A stretch of DNA of 64,000 nucleotides, from the NCBI GenBank assembly GCA_032821775.1, contig JAVLRN010000005.1, positions 2,666,001 to 2,730,000 on the forward strand, read 5' to 3'. This stretch comes from Sanguinoderma infundibulare. Its lineage: Eukaryota; Basidiomycota; Agaricomycetes; Polyporales; Polyporaceae. Of this stretch, positions 45,148 through 54,837 are shown one piece after another. Below the pieces are notes generated by a model that saw only the letters and a program-made list of their open reading frames with translations, did no database searches and was not told the DNA's origin. Positions within the stretch are counted from its first letter, which is position 1. The number at the start of each line of letters is the position of its first letter. Position numbers and translations under genes: made by a program.

Positions 45148-45207
45148 ACGCGTCGCGACGCGCTCATTCCCGAGACGCGTTGTCACGTAACGCGTAATGT
45201 CACGCGT
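45148..45207. promoter_or_regulatory. cluster of four ACGCGT (MluI cell-cycle box) sites
   Basis: Perfect ACGCGT hexamers lie at 45148, 45175, 45190 and 45202, and a perfect 12-bp palindrome GCGTCGCGACGC lies at 45150-45161. In yeasts ACGCGT binds the MBF (Mbp1/Swi6) factor of G1/S genes. The nearest downstream start codon is trehalose phosphorylase, 1.1 kb away; an unrecognised transcript may be the real target. Confidence 0.55.
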
Positions 45208-46276
45208 TATTTATGGCGTCACGGGTCGCCTGGACCGGGCAACAGACAGGGTGGATCCGCCCAGGAAGGCCCATGATTCAGTTGGCCGCGCAACTCATGG
45301 CCAGAATGCGACTCTTCTCTCGCGCACCGTCGGACGCCACGAGGGGGACTGCTCAGCCTCGTTTCAATGTCTAGCCACATTGCCCCAGACGGACCTTGAA
45401 AAGGTTGGCCAGTGGTCTGATGATTTCGCAGCAGGAGCAGGGATGTGCGGACATAAGGCCTGCTGAGAACTGCGGCCAGGAGGGGCATTCGGTATTGTCG
45501 TTTGGAGTGGGGGAGCGGCATTGTCGGCCATAGTGCGAACCTGTCCGAAAGTCGACTAGTGAATGCGGGGCGAAGGTGCGCTGGAGATAAGTGGCCAAAG
45601 AAAGCTGGTTTGGCTCCCGGGCTCCAAGAGATGCGCACTGCAAGGCACCGAGCGGAGGCGTTAGAACGCGCTGCGAACATACTACGGTTCCCATGAGATG
45701 GTCACCGGAGGAGCGAGAGCTGGCTCGACGAAAGAGACCCTGGGATTGGCACGGACGGATCAGCAGGGTTATGGGGCGAGGTCAGTAGCAGGGTCCGCGA
45801 TACATTGCAAGCTGGGTGCGTGCATGGTGGACGCATGACCTCGAGAAGGAGACGAGAAGGATGGTCTCTCGTGCGACGGATTCTCAAGCGGTCAAGAAGG
45901 TGGGTGCTGGTGAGACGGGGGCAAACGTCATGCTATTCCGGGACGCAATTCAAGCGCATAGTGCGGCCGCCAAGGTGAGGACGCTGCGTCGGTGAGCGGC
46001 GAAGAAGACGATGGATCGCTGGTGGAAGGACGAGTGGAGCGGTGGAGCGTCGGGAGGCTTAGCCTTGTGAGGCCCTTGTGTCGCCGGGGAGTAAACTTGG
46101 TGTGAACGTTAAGTGGACGACTGGCGGTGTTTCATGCTGGCACGATGGGATCGGGAGATCGAGAGGAGTCTGGCTGAGTCGTCTGAGTCTTTGGCCAGGA
46201 AATTCCAACGGGCGAGCATTCTCTGGCTGCACATGTCCCTTGCACGCCCACGCCCACGCCCGCCTTCTCTGAACAC

Positions 46277-46283
46277 TATATAA
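46277..46283 (+). promoter_or_regulatory. TATA box of the trehalose phosphorylase gene
   Basis: TATATAA lies 64 bp before the ATG, followed by a CT-rich leader, as in highly expressed fungal genes. Confidence 0.7.
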
Positions 46284-46346
46284 TCCCCACTATCTGCCCA
46301 TCTCTCCTTCCTTTCGTCCGTACATCTCCCCCCACTCTACCCAGCC

Positions 46347-49300
46347 ATGGCACCTCCCCACCAGTTCCAGTCCAAGCCCTCCGACGTCATCCGGCGCAGG
46401 CTCTCCAGCGCCGTCTCCGCCAAGAGGCCAAATGTCCAGGCGTACTCGAGCCTCACGGTGCGCACCGATCCAATCTCCCATCCACCCTCCCCGCTGATGC
46501 GCATCCCATCACCCATCCCGATCCCTTAGCCGATGTGGGCGGGTATAGCCGGCGCCGTCGTCAACAACAACACCAGTTTCGAAATCGCGATCTCTATCCA
46601 CGACTCCGTCTACAACACCGACTTCGGCTCCTCCACCATCCCTTACAACCCCAACGACCCCGATGAGCAGGCAGTTGCCATCGAGAAGCACGTTCTCGAT
46701 GTCCTCCGCAAGTTTTCCACCGAGCACATGTGCAAGTTCCTTGGCGCCGGTGTCACCGTCAGCTTGCTCAGAGAGGTACGTTCACTCTCTTGCGTTCCCC
46801 TCCTTCGAGCAAATTGCCGTCCTCGTCGCATGTCCGGGACGATCATTCCATCCCGAACCGATCGTCGGCGGCATGCATTAGCACCATGCGCTTCTGCGGC
46901 TTCTGCGGCGCGCAAACCGGAAAGGCCCTAGCTAGATCCCATATCCACGCTTCCTCGAAGCCAACGTTAGCCCTCCCGGTCATCCGTAAGATATGAGAAG
47001 CGCGCAAAAGATCGTCGTAAACCTCCTATGTCACACGAAGCTCACGTCGGTGAGCTCTCACTGATGGCAGCACATTGAACGACCGTTTCCGAAGTTGCGC
47101 TATTTTTCTCGCACCCAATCCCATTTTTTCATCCATTGGCGCAAGGCGTTTCTAACTCTATTCACCAGGCACCCAACCTTTGCACGCGCCTTTGGATTGA
47201 CATGGACATCGTGCCTGTTGTCTTCAATATCAAGCCGTTCCACACCGACTCCTTGACTCGTCCCAACGTCAAGCACCGCATCTCCTCCACCACCGGTTCC
47301 TATGTTCCTTCCGGTGCCGAAACCCCTACAGTCTACTACGACCCGAGACAGCTCCCGGCTGGTCAGACCAACCTTTCTGTTGGTGCACAGAACAAACTTC
47401 CGATTCCCCGCACGGTTGATGAGCAGGCCGACTCTGCGGCACGCAAGTGTATCATGTACTATGGCCCTGGCAACAACCCCCGTCTGTCCATTGGTCCCCG
47501 CAACCAGGTCACTGTCGACGCTGCAGGCAAGATTCACCTGATCGACGACATCGACGTCTACCGCCGCGGTGTGAGCAAGGGTACCTGGAACTCGGTCATC
47601 AAGCTCGCCGACGAGCTCCGCGAGAAGAAGATCAAGATGGGCTTCTTCTCTTCTACCCCACAGGGAGGTGAGCGTTCTTTCCGACGCGTCTGTTTTCGCT
47701 CTGCGCACGGCGCACTCTACGACCGTGTCTTCTTCGAGTGCCATACTGTGGCCTGGGGTCTCTGGGCTTCCCAGGACTGACCTTCTGGTCCATGTGATTA
47801 CCCCGCACTGTGGGGATGGCTTGCTTCTAGCGTGCTTCTCAATCTAATCTGTTTCAATTGTCTTCATCTTCATTATGAAATGCCTAATCTGATATGGATA
47901 TTGCTTTATCTACCCACAGGAGGAGTTGCTTTGGTGCGTCCTTCCCTCTGTTGGCAATAAGCCGTCTTTAATCATGGGAATGTCGACCTGCAGATGCGTC
48001 ACGCGCTCATCCGGTTCTTAACTCTGCTCGACGTTGACTGCGCATGGTGAGTCTTGGCCCCGATTCAGGTCCCGGCCACCGATTTGCTTCCACTCTCAAC
48101 CGACGTAAATTATCTCCAATTTGGTTCGCTTCTTAGTCCGTGGGAGTGGTAACTGACTATCCTTCAGGTACGTCCCCAACCCGTCCCCGAGCGTCTTCAG
48201 GACGACGAAGAACAACCACAACATCCTTCAAGGTGTTGCGGACCCCAACCTCCGCTTGACCAAGGAAGCAAAGGACAACTTCGATTCCTGGATTCTCAAG
48301 AACGGACTTCGATGGACCGCCGAAGGTGGACCCTTGGCTCCGGGTGGTGTCGACATTGCTTTCATCGGTCAGTCCCTCCTCGACAACTTGTCTATCGTCA
48401 ATGTGCTGATCGTTCCTTTATCTTCGCAGATGACCCGCAAATGCCCGGTCTCATTCCCCTCATCAAGCGTGTTCGCCCTGAGCTGCCGATCATCTATCGC
48501 TCGCACATTGAGATCCGGAGTGACCTGGTGCACGCCGCCGGCTCACCTCAGGAGGAGGTCTGGAAGTATCTCTGGAACAACATCCAGCACGCGGACATGT
48601 TCATCTCCCACCCTGTGAACAAGTTCGTGCCCTCGGACGTTCCGGCAGACAAGCTCGCGCTCCTTGGCGCAGCCACGGATTGGGACGACGGTCTCAACAA
48701 GCACCTCGACGACTGGGATTCGCAGTACTACATGGGAGAGTTCCGCTCACTTTGCGTCAAGGACAAGATGACTGAGCTCGGCTGGCCGCTGCGCGACTAC
48801 ATCGTCCAGATCGCTCGTTTCGACCCTTCGAAGGGTATCCCGCACGTTATCGACTCGTACTCGCGCTTCCGCAAGCTTATGGCCGAGAAGCAGCCGGACG
48901 TCGAACCGCCGCAGATGCTCATTTGCGGTCATGGTGCCGTCGATGATCCCGACGCGAGCATCATCTACGACCAGACCCTCCAGCTCATCCATAGCAAGTA
49001 CCCCGAGTACGCGAAGGACTTTGTTGTCATGCGCTGCCCTCCGAGTGACCAACGTGTGTAACTTACTCATCCTGTCTGTGAACGGCTGACTAACATGTGC
49101 GAGTACAGTCCTCAACGCTCTCATGGACAACGCCAAGTTCGCTCTCCAGCTCTCCACCCGCGAGGGCTTCGAGGTCAAGGTCTCTGAGGCTCTCCACACC
49201 GGAAAGCCGGTGATCGCGTCGCGCACGGGCGGTATCCCGCTCCAGATCGTCGACGGCAAGAGCGGGTACCTGTGCACGCCGGGCGACAACGAGGCGGTCG

Positions 49301-49563
49301 CGCAGCACATGTACAACCTGTACACGGACGACGAGCTGTACGACAGCATGTCCGAGTACGCGCGCACGCACGTCTCGGACGAGGTCGGCACGGTCGGGAA
49401 CGCGGCGGCGTGGATGTACCTTGCGGTCATGTACGTCGCGCGCGGCGTGAAGCTGCAGCCCAAGGGCGCGTGGCTGAACGACCTGATGCGGACCGAGTGC
49501 GGCGAGCCGTACCAGCCGGAGGAACCAAGGCTCCCGCGCGGTGGCCTGAACGTCCAGGGTTGA
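46347..49563 (+). CDS. trehalose phosphorylase (retaining, GT4 family)
   Basis: The model is join(46347..46457,46530..46775,47169..47667,47930..47943,47994..48046,48168..48367,48430..49053,49109..49563), 733 residues, the usual length in mushrooms. The enzyme reversibly converts trehalose plus phosphate to glucose 1-phosphate and glucose in the cytosol. The fold is GT-B: an N-terminal half with NNTSFEIAISIHDSVYN, TPQGGGVALMRHALIRFL and YRSHIEIRSDL, and a C-terminal half with VQIARFDPSKGIPHVIDSY, LICGHGAVDD and the E-x7-E signature EGFEVKVSEALHTGKPVI. Exon 4 is a 14-nt microexon encoding the glycine loop GGVAL. Several introns are long for this genome (393, 262 and 121 nt). A TATA box lies just upstream. 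Confidence 0.95.
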
Positions 49564-50313
49564 GCGTCGGCGTCGCGATGTCTCCCCTAGATTCCCCAAC
49601 TCCCCACTCCCAACGTGATTACTGAAAAAGCATACCAATGTGGACGCTCTAGCTGTAAGATGGAGACGTGGTGTCATGCTCGAAGTTTTCTCCTCGCTCT
49701 GGATTGATGTTGTGCTATATTCCCTTCCAATGTGCCCAGGTCGCGATAGGGTCCCGCGTGACATCTCGGTTCTGGTACAAGTTGTCGTTCGCTCGTGTAA
49801 CTAGATATGAAATTGTAGAGTTAGATGGCAAAATATAGGATTGCTCGTTGCGTACGGAACACAACATGAAGCCAGATTTCTTGGCGTAATATTGTGGATC
49901 CGGCTTGGTCAGAGGCTTGTCTTGAGGGTATGAAGAAACCATCTGAGAAAGACGAGACGAAAAAGGGGAGGAAATTCGGAGGCGCCGCGTGATCGTGACC
50001 TGGACGGGCCGAGGGGGGCCGAGGGCGGCTGAGAGCGGAGGATGCTTGTGCTGTAACCACCATTAGTCCATTAGTCGACCAGGACGCGTCCTGTGGCTGA
50101 GGGCCATTGCTCCGATTGTCTTCATGCTTTGATTGCTCTCTAATTTCCCTAGCTGCTGGGACGTACTTTTTTCAGTCCGACTACACCTTGTACACGTCTC
50201 TGTGTCTCCCTACTATCTCACCGCCGCCTCCGTCTACGCCTACTGCCGTACTTCGACATCTTGAACGCTCCCACGAGGAGATCCAGCCGACAACGCAGGA
50301 GCACACGCTCACC
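49564..50313. other. intergenic, no gene recognised
   Basis: 750 bp between two plus-strand genes, with 3' UTR and promoter sequence. Nothing else is seen. Confidence 0.45.
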
Positions 50314-51211
50314 ATGGAAGTGGATATGCCGCCAACAGTCATGCCGTACCGCACCCGATCGTCGACAAAACGCGCCCGGTCGCCGTCCTCTCCGACCCAA
50401 TACGATCGTCCATCGGTGAGTCGACCCCTTCCTCTGTCTATAAGGTTGCGTATAACTTAACAATATCCTCTAATTCTTGCTTTTGCTGCTGCAGAAACGT
50501 TTTTCGAGCCAGCATGACACGAGTGTGCCCATCCCCATCCTCCCAATCCACCCTCTGCCCACGCGCCTCCGAGGGAGCCCCGAAGACTGGGTTTCGCAAA
50601 CCCAGGGTCTGCGCCTCGAAAGCCCATCGTTGGAGCAAAGTCGCTTTGGCACCCCCGTGGAGACCCCAGGAGAGGGGGTGCGCATCGACGAGCTCATGGT
50701 GGACGAGCCTATGGTACGCCCTCCTCCAACGATCCGTTCGCCCACTACTTCATATTTTGGACCCTCCCAGTCTGAAAACGACGCCCTCATGTTCGTATCC
50801 CCAGCAAGGTCTCCCCTCATGCCGCCCCAAATGCCCCAGGCCCAGTTCCTCCGTCCGCCCGATGCCGTCCTATACCCGCAGAACGGCGGCCAGGAGTTCC
50901 AGAACCCGAACCAGCTCCAGATACCTGCCATACATGTCCAGGCCGCCACACCGTCTCCCGTGCAGCGCTTTCCGCCAGAGTCCATCGACGCCGAGTCTCC
51001 CATGCCTCCTTCGGATCTCGCCTTCGCCCCAGTCCACGACGCCAGTGTACCTCTCGACCCTCCTTCCCTGCTCGTCCCACTACCCGAGGAGCCTTCCAAC
51101 TCGGCACAACTGACAGGACCGCCCAGGAAGCAGCGATTCACCATGGGCCCTCGCGCCGATTGCGAACAGTGCCGAATGCGGGTCCCGGGCCACTATATGC
51201 ACTTCGAATGA
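50314..51211 (+). CDS. proline-rich disordered protein with a C-terminal CxxC motif, unknown function
   Basis: The model is join(50314..50415,50495..51211), 272 residues. The start was chosen for its context (ctcaccATGGAAG), although the frame is open upstream to 50107. A basic patch, YRTRSSTKRARSP, near the N-terminus could be a nuclear signal. The body is Pro/Ser/Glu-rich (RLRGSPEDW, TPGEGVRIDELM, FVSPARSPLMPP) with many possible proline-directed kinase sites. The last 25 residues are different: KQRFTMGPRADCEQCRMRVP, ending in GHYMHFE, with one CxxC pair and His residues that could be half of a metal site. I recall no named domain. Confidence concerns the gene model, not a role. Confidence 0.7.
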
Positions 51212-51260
51212 ACGCTAGGTTTTAATGCCGGACTCGCTATCCTCGTTTTGTTGTCTCTTC

Positions 51261-51305
51261 AGTCAAATCAAGTCAAGTCAGGTCCGGTCAGGTCATGTCG
51301 TGTCA
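51261..51305. repeat. pentamer tandem repeat, nine units of RGTCA type
   Basis: Consecutive 5-bp units (agtca, aatca, agtca, agtca, ggtcc, ggtca, ggtca, tgtcg, tgtca) lie about 50 bp after the stop of the preceding gene, probably within its 3' UTR. Confidence 0.8.
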
Positions 51306-51706
51306 TCCATATTTGTGTATCTGCATCATCTAGCGCTCTACAGTAGACGTCTCCGGCATCGCGCTGACTCGCTGCATCATAGTACACCATACACATCATA
51401 TATCCATGTTTAGTTGATCATACGCATATCGTAGTTGCTTTCTTATTGAGTGTTCTTAATCATACGCCGGTGGGTTGTTCTGTTGTTATCAATTTCTCGG
51501 TCGGTCCTGACTGTCGCCTATTGGGCAGGGATAGCATATCCGCATGCTGCATTCGACGATCTCCGGTGGGATTGCTGAATACGCCTGCGTGAATTCAGTA
51601 TCGTCCGTTGATAAACATAGTCGGCGAACTTCTCGAACGTTTGCAAGCCGTATGGGAGGCAGTCATGGGGGTTTGTCGCTCGGGTCGGAAGCACTCCTTG
51701 CAACGT

Positions 51707-51859
51707 CTACGGCTTCCCGGCTTCGATGGCGTTTACGTTCTTGCACGAGTCAATCTTGATTTTCGGCGCAGACACGATATCGTTCGACTCCTTGAAGGCC
51801 AGGTTCTTCGCCATAAACATCCATATACCGTCGCAAAGCTGGAACGTGTGCAGCTGACC
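51707..51859 (-). pseudogene. C-terminal fragment of TFIIA gamma subunit (TOA2-like)
   Basis: About 50 codons read GQLHTFQLCDGIWMFM, then FKESNDIVSAPKIKIDSC and a stop. TFIIA-gamma proteins end with the pattern KGHLHTYRLCDEVWTF...VSAPKIKIVAC. The start of the protein (about 50 residues containing the YYEFYR and ALTDALDEL blocks) is not visible in any frame for 400 bp upstream. The reading before GQLHT does not match and I see no convincing splice junction. It is most likely a partial gene copy or the relic of a rearranged gene, but small upstream exons could have been missed. Confidence 0.55.
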
Positions 51860-53181
51860 ATACGTGCCACAGATCGGACCTTGCAACAGAACGCAGGGCT
51901 CGGTATGATGTGCATGCCCCTCGTGACGAAGACATTCAAAGGGCCGGTGGGTCAACGTCCCTGCGCAGTCGCCCCAATTCCTCGTAGCCCATATGTTATG
52001 AGAGTGCCAGATGATAGCAAGGGTTTTATGATTTATGCGAGGGAAGGATACAGAAAAGACGGTGGGATGAGATACCGGAAAAATACAGAAAAGAAAGTCT
52101 CCGCCCCAATCACCAACAACCCATGACGGCTACGCCATTGACCACCCATCCTTCCCCGCTCGCTGCAGCCGAAAGCGCGCGAACATGAGAACAGAAGAGA
52201 AGGGTGCTCCGTCCCCTCGCTCGCTGCAACCAAAGGCGCGCGAACAAGCCGACGAAGCGCAGGCGTCGACACAGAGTCTGTAGTAGTCGTCGTCAGATGC
52301 GAGAGCTTTGACGTGGTTCGCACGAACACCCTCACCTCGAAAGGGCGCCCGGACCTTGAGACAGGGCGCTCTTCAGGACCCTTGCGGACGCGCGGAGGTG
52401 GACGTCGTTGGTGATGGTGCCGCCAATTTGAAGGGCGGCGGCGGATGCGCCGGAGGGTATATGGACTGTGGAGGCGCGAGCCACGGTCCCCATCCGAGAT
52501 GAAGGAGTCCGGAGGACGAGTAGGATGGAACAGGTAGCGCTTCATGGTGGGCGAGTTGGGTGGAAGAGGTGAAGGCGCATGCGAGCTGGTGGTGGTGAGT
52601 GGTAAGGAGAGGTGGACATCCTGGACGGGTCCTTATACCTCGGTCGGGCCCGAGGCTGACGTCGGGGGTCTGGGCGGGAGGCGATCTCAAGTGGCTGACG
52701 ATGTGACCACTTTGTGACCTTATAAGGCAGTTGCTGTGGTTTGAATCGCAGACCAACCGAACAAACACAGCATAAGAACCTCGAAAGGTTCCGGCGCACG
52801 GCATGTATAACATCAGTTACCCCGCCTATCTCGAACCAATAAAATATGTCAATGCCCAGCGTACTTATTTCGGATGGAGACGAAGGACCTACGAAGCAGA
52901 GAATGACTGACACTGCCATTTTACCTGGTATTGCGCGCCTTGTCGAGGTACTGTTGTTTCCTGCACCTCATATTGGACGGTTCCCGGAACGTATCCCGAC
53001 GGGTTAGGATCCAGCCCAAGTATCGCCAGTAAAAATCACCCCTTGCCTTTGTGGCTGACCGCCCCTCACCTCTTGCATTCGTACTGCGACGACCTGCTAG
53101 ACGCACGTCCACAATTCTATACTCTCTTTGCTGCTGTGCAGTTACATTTCAAGCTCTTCTCCTTACCCACTCACAATTACC
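51860..53181. other. 1.3-kb region upstream of the six-repeat gene
   Basis: No gene is recognised. A 29-bp sequence at 52157-52185 recurs with changes at 52218-52246 (CGCTCGCTGCARCC...GCGCGCGAACA). The right part should hold the promoter of the gene at 53182. Confidence 0.45.
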
Positions 53182-54738
53182 ATGTCCTACAAGAAGTCCA
53201 ACGTCACCGGCGGGTCCTGGTCGACGCCCTTCGGCACCCCTTTCTTCACCCGTTACGGCGAGTCGAGCATCAAGGTCCCCATGGCCAGTCTCCGCGCCGA
53301 ATACATTGCCTGGGAGATGCAGAGGCTTCACCGCCCGAGTAAGTCTTTCTCTCAGTGACAGAGTCGAGAAATATCCTCACTTCTCCTGTTTTCTTCGTAC
53401 AGGCAACCCAGAACCCCCACTTCTCTCCGACGACCCCTTCACCTCCTCGGGCCCTTTCGACTGGGCGGAAGACGTTGAACAAGAGCTCTTTACCGGCAGC
53501 GCCGGTTCCGACGCTAAGCCCGACACCGACCGAGTCGACCCTCCGATCGTGGACCAGGAAGACGTCGAACAAGATCCCTTCGCCTCCTCGGGCCCTTTCG
53601 ACTGGGCGGAAGATGTCGAACGGGAACTCTTCTCCGGCAGCGCCGGTTCCGACGACAGCTTCGCCCGCAAGCCCGACACCGACTGCGTCGACTCTCAGAT
53701 CGTCGAACAAGATCTCTTCGCCTCCTCGGGCCCTTTCGACTGGGCAGAAGACGTTGAACAAGAGCTCTTCTCCGGCAGCGCCCGTCCCGACGCCGACCGA
53801 GTCGACTCTCTGATCGTCGAACAAGATCTCTTCGCCTCCTCGGGCCCTTTCGACTGGGCGGAAGATGTCGAACGGGAACTCTTCTCTGGCAGCGCCGTTT
53901 CCGACGACAGCCTCGCCCGCAAGCCCGACACCGACCGCGTCGACTCTCCGATCGTCGAACAGGACATCTTCGCCTCCTCGGGTCCCATCGACTGGGCCGA
54001 AGAGGTAGAACGAGAGCTCTTCTCCGGTAGCGCTGTTTCCGACGACAACCTCGCCAGCAAGCCCGACACCGACCGAGCGAATTCTCCGATCGTCCACCAG
54101 GAAGACGTCGAACGAGATCTCTTCGCCCCCTCGCTTCCTTTTGACTGGGCCGAGGACGTCGAACGAGAGCTCTTCTCCGGCAGTGTCAGCAAGCCCGACA
54201 CCGACCTAGTCGACTCTCCGATCGTCGACCAACTCGTCGCCGAAGGCATCGCCGTAGACTGTGCTGGCTACACCCTCTATGCGATTCCGGAGGCCTACGA
54301 GGAGGAAGACGCGACGACGGCGACGAAGACGCCTCGACAGACGACGAGGACTCGGAAGATACGGCGACCGAAGACGGCGAAGCAGAAGACGCGACAATCG
54401 ACGTTCCCCGGCCCACCGCGACCGATCTCGCTTGCTCGACTCCCCCGACCCTGAACACCTCTGGCACCTTGTTCGCCTTGGCCACCTACCGCATCGTCAA
54501 TGTCACCGCCGGCGACAACGTCTCCTTCCACGTGGTCGAGGACGGCACTGACATCGGCATCGACGAATCGACGACGCCCGCCAACGAGCTCTTCCAGGCG
54601 ATGGAGTTCCTCGGGACGATTGGCTTCCTCAACCTCGACACGTACGCGACTGTCTTCGACACCGCCGCTGGGGCCTGCGCACTGGGGCCTCCGTTCTGGC
54701 TCAACGACCCGAACAACGACTCTACCATCATCGTTTGA
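53182..54738 (+). CDS. six-repeat member of a new DWAE-repeat protein family, frame-disrupted near its end
   Basis: Exon 1 is 53182..53338 and exon 2 begins at 53403 (phase-1 intron). The start ATGTCCTAC sits in a good context. The first 52 residues include STPFGTPFFTR and VPMASLRAEY. Six copies of a unit follow, SSGPFDWAEDVERELFSGSA plus a Lys/Asp/Val linker ending IVEQDLFA, spaced 38-51 residues apart. Then come GYTLYAIPE and an acidic tract. Between about 54290 and 54330 the coding frame changes by -1: the acidic and C-terminal part (LFALATYRIV, IGFLNLDTYATVF, GPPFWLNDPN) is in another frame and ends at 54738. No intron fits the change, so a 1-nt deletion, an assembly error or frameshifting is implied. 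A related shorter gene lies at 40119. Function unknown; total about 497 residues. Confidence 0.72.
53442..54236 (+). repeat. six in-frame tandem coding repeats (DWAEDVERELFSG motif)
   Basis: Units start near 53442, 53583, 53721, 53835, 53973 and 54126. Core residues are strongly conserved, with Asp-Trp-Ala-Glu fixed in all six, while the linkers vary in length. The core would form an amphipathic acidic helix. High DNA similarity between units points to recent expansion. Confidence 0.88.
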
Positions 54739-54837
54739 GCTGAGCTCCGCGGTCAGGACTTGGGGCTTGGGGGATCGGTGATGCAGGCAGTGGGATGGCA
54801 ACCTACTGCCTGTCTCGATCTTACTCGACAAGGGTTT

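Larger units (their letters stand above)
44839..46346. other. 1.5-kb intergenic region with clustered ACGCGT sites
   Basis: No gene is recognised. It holds four ACGCGT boxes at 45148-45207 and, at its right end, the TATA box of trehalose phosphorylase. Confidence 0.5.

Noticed and set aside
47668..47929. Possible box C/D snoRNA in the long trehalose phosphorylase intron (GTGATTA and CTGA-like words)
   Set aside because: Boxes are imperfect, there is no terminal stem and no C'/D' pair; not above chance.
54285..54335. Programmed -1 ribosomal frameshift in the six-repeat gene
   Set aside because: No clear slippery heptamer of the X-XXY-YYZ type is present in the purine-rich stretch. A simple deletion or assembly error is more likely.
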